Shown piece by piece: positions 60,748-64,000 of a stretch of 64,000 nucleotides of DNA. The DNA is from Actinacidiphila acididurans. GTDB taxonomy: Bacteria > Actinomycetota > Actinomycetes > Streptomycetales > Streptomycetaceae. The notes under the pieces are model-generated. The model made no database searches and had not been told where the DNA came from. It was given only the letters and a program-made list of their open reading frames with translations. The stretch spans positions 248,001 through 312,000 of the forward strand of contig NZ_JADKYB010000001.1 in the NCBI RefSeq assembly GCF_016918855.1. Direction: 5' to 3'. A program made the translations under genes and the position numbers. Within the stretch, counting starts at the first letter, position 1. Each line of letters opens with the position of its first letter.

Positions 60748-61932
60748 ATGACGATCAATGAGGCGCCACCGCAGGCTGATCTCGTCAGCCGGGCCACGGA
60801 CTTGGTCGACGTGATCCGGAAGCACGTCGCGTGGCAAGAAGAGCACCGGGTCATGCACGAGGAGGTACTGCAGGAAATCATCGACGCCGGCATCCTGAAG
60901 ATGCGGGTGCCGATGCGCTACGGCGGCTCCGAGGTCGACGTGCGGACCGTGTCCGCCGTGATCTCCGAGCTCGCGCGGGGCGACGGTGCCGTCGGCTGGA
61001 CCATCAGCACGTTCACGATGGGCTCCTGGCTGGCCGGCCTGTTCCCGGACGAGGTGCAGGACGAGATCTTCGCCGACCCGAGCGTCCGGATCTGCGGCGG
61101 CGTCAACCCGTCGGGCGTCGCCACGCCGACCGACGGCGGCGTGATCCTCAACGGCCGGTGGCACTTCGTCTCCGGCGCGCCGCACAGCCAGTGGGACATG
61201 CACTCCGTGCAGCTGGTCACCGAGGACGGCGGGTGGGTCCCGGCCACGGTCGCGGTGCCGATGTCGGACCTGGAGATCGTCGACGACTGGCACACCGCGG
61301 GCCTTCGGGCCACGGGCAGCGTGTCGACCATCGCGAAGGACCTCTTCGTCCCGCAGGCGCGGGTCCTGCCGATGGAGCCCGTGATGATGCGCGGTGAGCA
61401 CGCGTCGAAGCTGAACGCGGACTCCATCACCTGGAAGCTCCCCTTCGTGCAGCACGCCACCACGGTGACCAGCTCGTCGGCGGTGGGTATGGCCAAGGCG
61501 GCCCGTGAGGCGTTCTTCGAGAAGCTGCCGAGCCGGAAGATCTCCTACACCGCCTACGAGAGCCAGGCCGAGGCGCCGTTGACCCACCTTCAGGTGGCCG
61601 AAGCGGCCATGAAGATCGACGAGGCCGAGTTCCACGTGCGCCGCGCGGCCGAGCGCCTGGACACCAAGGTGCTGGCCGGCGAGCAGTGGACGATCGAGGA
61701 GCGCGCCCTTTCCAAGCTCGACGCGGCCACGGCCTGCCTGCGGGCCAAGGAAGCGGTGGACGTGCTCAACACCGCCAGCGGCGGCTCGTCCATCTACTGG
61801 AGCCAGCCGATGCAGCGCATCGAGCGGGACATCCGGGCGCTCAACCTCAACGGTGTCCTGCACCCGAACTCGAACGCCGAGACCTACGGCCGCGTGCTGT
61901 GCGGCCTCGAACCGAACACGACTCTTCTCTAG
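60748..61932 (+). CDS. Acyl-CoA dehydrogenase-fold flavin-dependent monooxygenase
   Basis: The 394-residue protein has the acyl-CoA dehydrogenase fold with a type-2 C-terminal domain, as in group D two-component monooxygenases (HpaB C2, KijD3 and secondary-metabolite hydroxylases). Recognisable parts are ILKMRVPMRYGGSEVDVRTV, SELARGDGAVGWTISTF, VRICGGVNPSGVATPTDGGV, ILNGRWHFVSGAPHSQWDMH, AGLRATGSVSTIAKDLFVP and LNTASGGSSIYWSQPMQRIE. It lacks the Glu base of true dehydrogenases. It would use reduced FMN from a separate reductase. It stands alone after a long leader region and ends in a hairpin. Confidence 0.84.
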   Translation: MTINEAPPQADLVSRATDLVDVIRKHVAWQEEHRVMHEEVLQEIIDAGILKMRVPMRYGGSEVDVRTVSAVISELARGDGAVGWTISTFTMGSWLAGLFPDEVQDEIFADPSVRICGGVNPSGVATPTDGGVILNGRWHFVSGAPHSQWDMHSVQLVTEDGGWVPATVAVPMSDLEIVDDWHTAGLRATGSVSTIAKDLFVPQARVLPMEPVMMRGEHASKLNADSITWKLPFVQHATTVTSSSAVGMAKAAREAFFEKLPSRKISYTAYESQAEAPLTHLQVAEAAMKIDEAEFHVRRAAERLDTKVLAGEQWTIEERALSKLDAATACLRAKEAVDVLNTASGGSSIYWSQPMQRIERDIRALNLNGVLHPNSNAETYGRVLCGLEPNTTLL

Positions 61933-61936
61933 ACCG

Positions 61937-61968
61937 GGGCCCAGCATTCTGATCATGTGGCTGGGCCC
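61937..61968 (+). terminator. Stem-loop terminator after the monooxygenase gene
   Basis: GGGCCCAGC (61937-61945) pairs with GCTGGGCCC (61960-61968), extendable by CCG/CGG with one bulge, four bases after the stop codon. Confidence 0.6.
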
Positions 61969-62141
61969 GGAATCTCAGCCACATGGTCGCTTTACAGCCC
62001 CAACAGGGTCTCCGGTGCAGCTCGATGGTCGTCAGGACCGCCGAGCGGCACCGGAGGCCCTGTCTTTTGCACACCCCGTCACAACAACGGGTCCGGCGGC
62101 GATTTACCGTCGATTCGAACAATCCGACAATGGACAAGCGG

Positions 62142-62147
62142 TAGAGT
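62142..62147 (+). promoter_or_regulatory. -10 hexamer for a leaderless DUF899 transcript
   Basis: TAGAGT ends six bases before ATG 62154, the same geometry as the boxes at 5001, 14424 and 17974. No ribosome-binding site precedes the start. Confidence 0.4.
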
Positions 62148-62153
62148 CGAACC

Positions 62154-62843
62154 ATGGACAAGCCGAAACCGGAGATCGTGACGCTCGAAGAGTGGCAGCA
62201 GGCCCGCGACGAGCTGCGCGCGGCCGAAAAGGAAGCGACCCGCGCGGCGGACGCACTTTCCGCGCGCCGCCGCCGGCTGCCGATGGTGAAGTTCGGTAAT
62301 CGCTACACATTTGACACCCCGGACGGTACGAAGTCGCTCCTCGACCTGTTCGACGGTCGCGATCAACTGGTCGTCTACCAGTTCATGGACGACGGCCCGG
62401 ACCACTACTGCCCCGGCTGCACGTGGTTCACCGACAACATCCCCGCGAACGCGCCGCGCTTGCTGGCCGACCAAGGCGTCACCTGGGTGACGGTGTCGAA
62501 TATGCCGCTCGCGCAGATCGAGCAGTACAAGGAGAAGATGGGCTGGACGATGCCATTCGTCTCGTCCCGCGGCACTTCGTTCTCCGCGGACTGCGACGCC
62601 GGCAACGGATTCATGCTCACCGTGTTCCTGCGCGACGGCGATGATGTCTACCGAACCTACAGCACCACCGCCCGCGGAATCGAGAAACTCGTCTTCTCCA
62701 CCGGCGTATTCGACCTGACCGTCTACGGCCGGCGCGAGGACTGGGAGGACTCGCCCGCCGGCTGGCCGCAGAAACCGACCTACGCCAATCCGGTCCCGAT
62801 GCAATGGGGGCAGGCGTCCACCGGCTTCGGGACGCACCGGTAG
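62154..62843 (+). CDS. DUF899 family thioredoxin-like protein
   Basis: The 229-residue protein starts with a helical part (IVTLEEWQQARDELRAAEKE) and LPMVKFGNRYTFDTPDG. The thioredoxin-like core follows with YQFMDDGPDHYCPGCTWFTD, a CPGC pair near residues 83-86, then WVTVSNMPLAQIEQYKEKMG and ARGIEKLVFSTGVFDLTVYG. DUF899 proteins resemble peroxiredoxins, but their reaction is not established. It is convergent with the epoxide hydrolase gene; a strong hairpin lies between. Confidence 0.85.
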   Translation: MDKPKPEIVTLEEWQQARDELRAAEKEATRAADALSARRRRLPMVKFGNRYTFDTPDGTKSLLDLFDGRDQLVVYQFMDDGPDHYCPGCTWFTDNIPANAPRLLADQGVTWVTVSNMPLAQIEQYKEKMGWTMPFVSSRGTSFSADCDAGNGFMLTVFLRDGDDVYRTYSTTARGIEKLVFSTGVFDLTVYGRREDWEDSPAGWPQKPTYANPVPMQWGQASTGFGTHR

Positions 62844-62872
62844 GTCGGTTCCCAATGCATCCCAATACGGCA

Positions 62873-62905
62873 GAAACGCCGCCGGAGGGTATCCGGCGGC
62901 GTTTC
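62873..62905. terminator. Bidirectional stem-loop terminator
   Basis: GAAACGCCGCCGG (62873-62885) pairs perfectly with 62893-62905 around a seven-base loop between two convergent genes. Each arm ends in TTTC on its own strand. Confidence 0.8.
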
Positions 62906-62966
62906 CGTTCGCGCAGATGAAGGTCGGTTGCCCGGTGGCGGCGCAAAGTGGCCGCCGCGGCCGGGC

Positions 62967-63968
62967 CTACAGGCCGCCCAGGAACTTCAGCAGCTCCGCG
63001 TTGACCTCTTCCGGCCGCTCCTGCTGCGTCCAGTGCCCGACTCCGGGCAGTACCACCGTGCGCGTCAGGTTGGGCACGAGATACTGCAGGTTGGCGATCA
63101 GCTGGTCCATACCCGGGAGTTGGACGCTGCCGTCCCGTTCGCCGTACAGGTAGATTGCCGGGGTGGTCATCGGCGCGCCCTGCCACGGCGCCGTCAGCTC
63201 CCAGCTCAGGTCCATCGTCCGCCACCAATTCAGGCCGCCGGAGAAACCGGTCTGCTCGAAGTCGTGTCCGTAGACGTCGAGATCGGCCTCGGTCAGCCAC
63301 TCGGGCAGTGCGCCCGGCTCCGGCAGGAGATCGGTGAGGGTGCCGCCTTCGGGGACTATCGGCAGGGCGGCCGCTTCGGCCTGCGGCGAGTCGCCGAAGC
63401 CCCACTGGAAGAAGCGGAGGACGCTGGTACGCGGGTCCCGCGCCAGTTCGGCATCGGCGACGCCGGGCTGCTGCAGGTAGTTCATGTAGAAGCCGGGGCC
63501 GAGCGCCTGCGTCATCCCGGTCACGGCGCTCACCGGGCCGCGGGGGATATAGGGCAGGGCCAGCGCGGCGATGCCGCGGATGCGGTCGGGCCGCAGCTGC
63601 GCGGTGTTCCAGGCGACCGGCGACCCCCAGTCGTGGCCGACCAGGACGGCCTGCTCCTCCCCGAGCGCGTCGAGCAGGCCGATGATGTCGCCGACCAGGT
63701 GGAGCTGCGAGTACTTCTCGATCGCTTCCGGGCGGTCGGTCCGGCCGTAGCCGCGCTGGTCGGGAGCGACGACGTGGTAGCCGGCCGCCGCGAGAGCGGC
63801 GAACTGGTGGCGCCAGGAGTACCACGTCTCGGGGAAGCCGTGCAGCAGTACGACCAGCGGCCCTTCGCCCTGCTCGGCAATGTGCATCCGGATTCCGTTG
63901 GTCTCCACGAACCGGTGATTGATCTCGCCGGTCACACCCTGGTCCGATGCCGACTGCGGGTCATTCAT
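62967..63968 (-). CDS. Alpha/beta hydrolase, soluble epoxide hydrolase type
   Basis: The 333-residue protein has VVLLHGFPETWYSWRHQFAA near residue 38 (HGxP oxyanion), VVAPDQRGYGRTDRP, nucleophile Asp in AVLVGHDWGSPVAWNTAQLR near 112, and cap residues including YMNYLQQPG. The terminal His is in VVLPGVGHWTQQERPEEVNA near 310. These match soluble epoxide hydrolases, with the GHDWG nucleophile Asp separating it from haloalkane dehalogenases less clearly. ATG 63968 follows GGAAAGG. Its upstream region runs off the window. Confidence 0.88.
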   Translation of the reverse strand: MNDPQSASDQGVTGEINHRFVETNGIRMHIAEQGEGPLVVLLHGFPETWYSWRHQFAALAAAGYHVVAPDQRGYGRTDRPEAIEKYSQLHLVGDIIGLLDALGEEQAVLVGHDWGSPVAWNTAQLRPDRIRGIAALALPYIPRGPVSAVTGMTQALGPGFYMNYLQQPGVADAELARDPRTSVLRFFQWGFGDSPQAEAAALPIVPEGGTLTDLLPEPGALPEWLTEADLDVYGHDFEQTGFSGGLNWWRTMDLSWELTAPWQGAPMTTPAIYLYGERDGSVQLPGMDQLIANLQYLVPNLTRTVVLPGVGHWTQQERPEEVNAELLKFLGGL

Positions 63969-64000
63969 GGCATTACCTTTCCCGTGTGTGCGAAGTGGAT

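Overview
The window reads as chromosomal DNA of a high-GC actinomycete, most likely Streptomyces or a close relative. The support is very high third-position GC, many GTG starts, several apparently leaderless regulator genes, and typical families (GlxA-type AraC activators, many TetR regulators, MMPL transporters, SpoIIE-type PP2C phosphatases, tandem UspA proteins, DUF1023 hydrolases). No rRNA or tRNA gene, CRISPR array or phage module was seen.

Layout. 1-1.2 kb: gene-free, two LacI-like palindromes. 1.2-5.5 kb: leftward aromatic-degradation operon (LigB-type extradiol dioxygenase, intradiol dioxygenase, hydrolase remnant, amidohydrolase/decarboxylase, FMN reductase) with a divergent MarR gene. 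5.5-9 kb: remnants (paired CaiB CoA-transferases, RutA-like oxygenase, IclR fragment) around an intact quinone reductase/GlxA regulator pair. 9-13.5 kb: NmrA-like reductase with a truncated HxlR regulator, zinc alcohol dehydrogenase, transposase debris, alpha/beta hydrolase. 13.5-16.7 kb: IS5-family element, TetR gene and more debris. 16.7-19 kb: RidA and HD-domain genes divergent from a second GlxA regulator. 19-26 kb: broken acyl-CoA ligase, two damaged CocE-type hydrolases, a TetR gene and an epimerase-like gene sharing one operator family. 26-35.4 kb: PAP2 membrane protein, TetR/epoxide hydrolase pair, cyclase, HSL esterase, LLM oxidoreductase, dienelactone-type hydrolase with divergent TetR, and a third CocE remnant. 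35.5-47 kb: PP2C phosphatase, two MMPL transporters, lactonase-like Tat protein. 47.5-53.8 kb: P-loop NTPase with Sel1/TPR repeats, small proteins, an H1-like winged-helix protein and relics. 54-64 kb: flavin-binding XRE protein, UspA, SUKH protein, two SDRs divergent from LysR, a 1.4 kb gene-free stretch, a flavin monooxygenase, DUF899 protein and an epoxide hydrolase.

Two themes dominate. First, the region is a set of small catabolic or detoxification modules, each a regulator divergent from one to four enzymes with palindromic operators between them. Second, it is heavily decayed: more than fifteen genes survive as fragments, many with internal deletions that join still-recognisable halves, and two otherwise intact reading frames carry a single in-frame TAG. 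This fits an accessory chromosome arm losing function, though sequence or assembly errors cannot be excluded for individual cases. No complete new system is proven. The strongest candidates for follow-up are the NTPase/repeat protein locus at 47.9-50.6 kb and the shared-operator TetR regulon at 22-23.3 kb.
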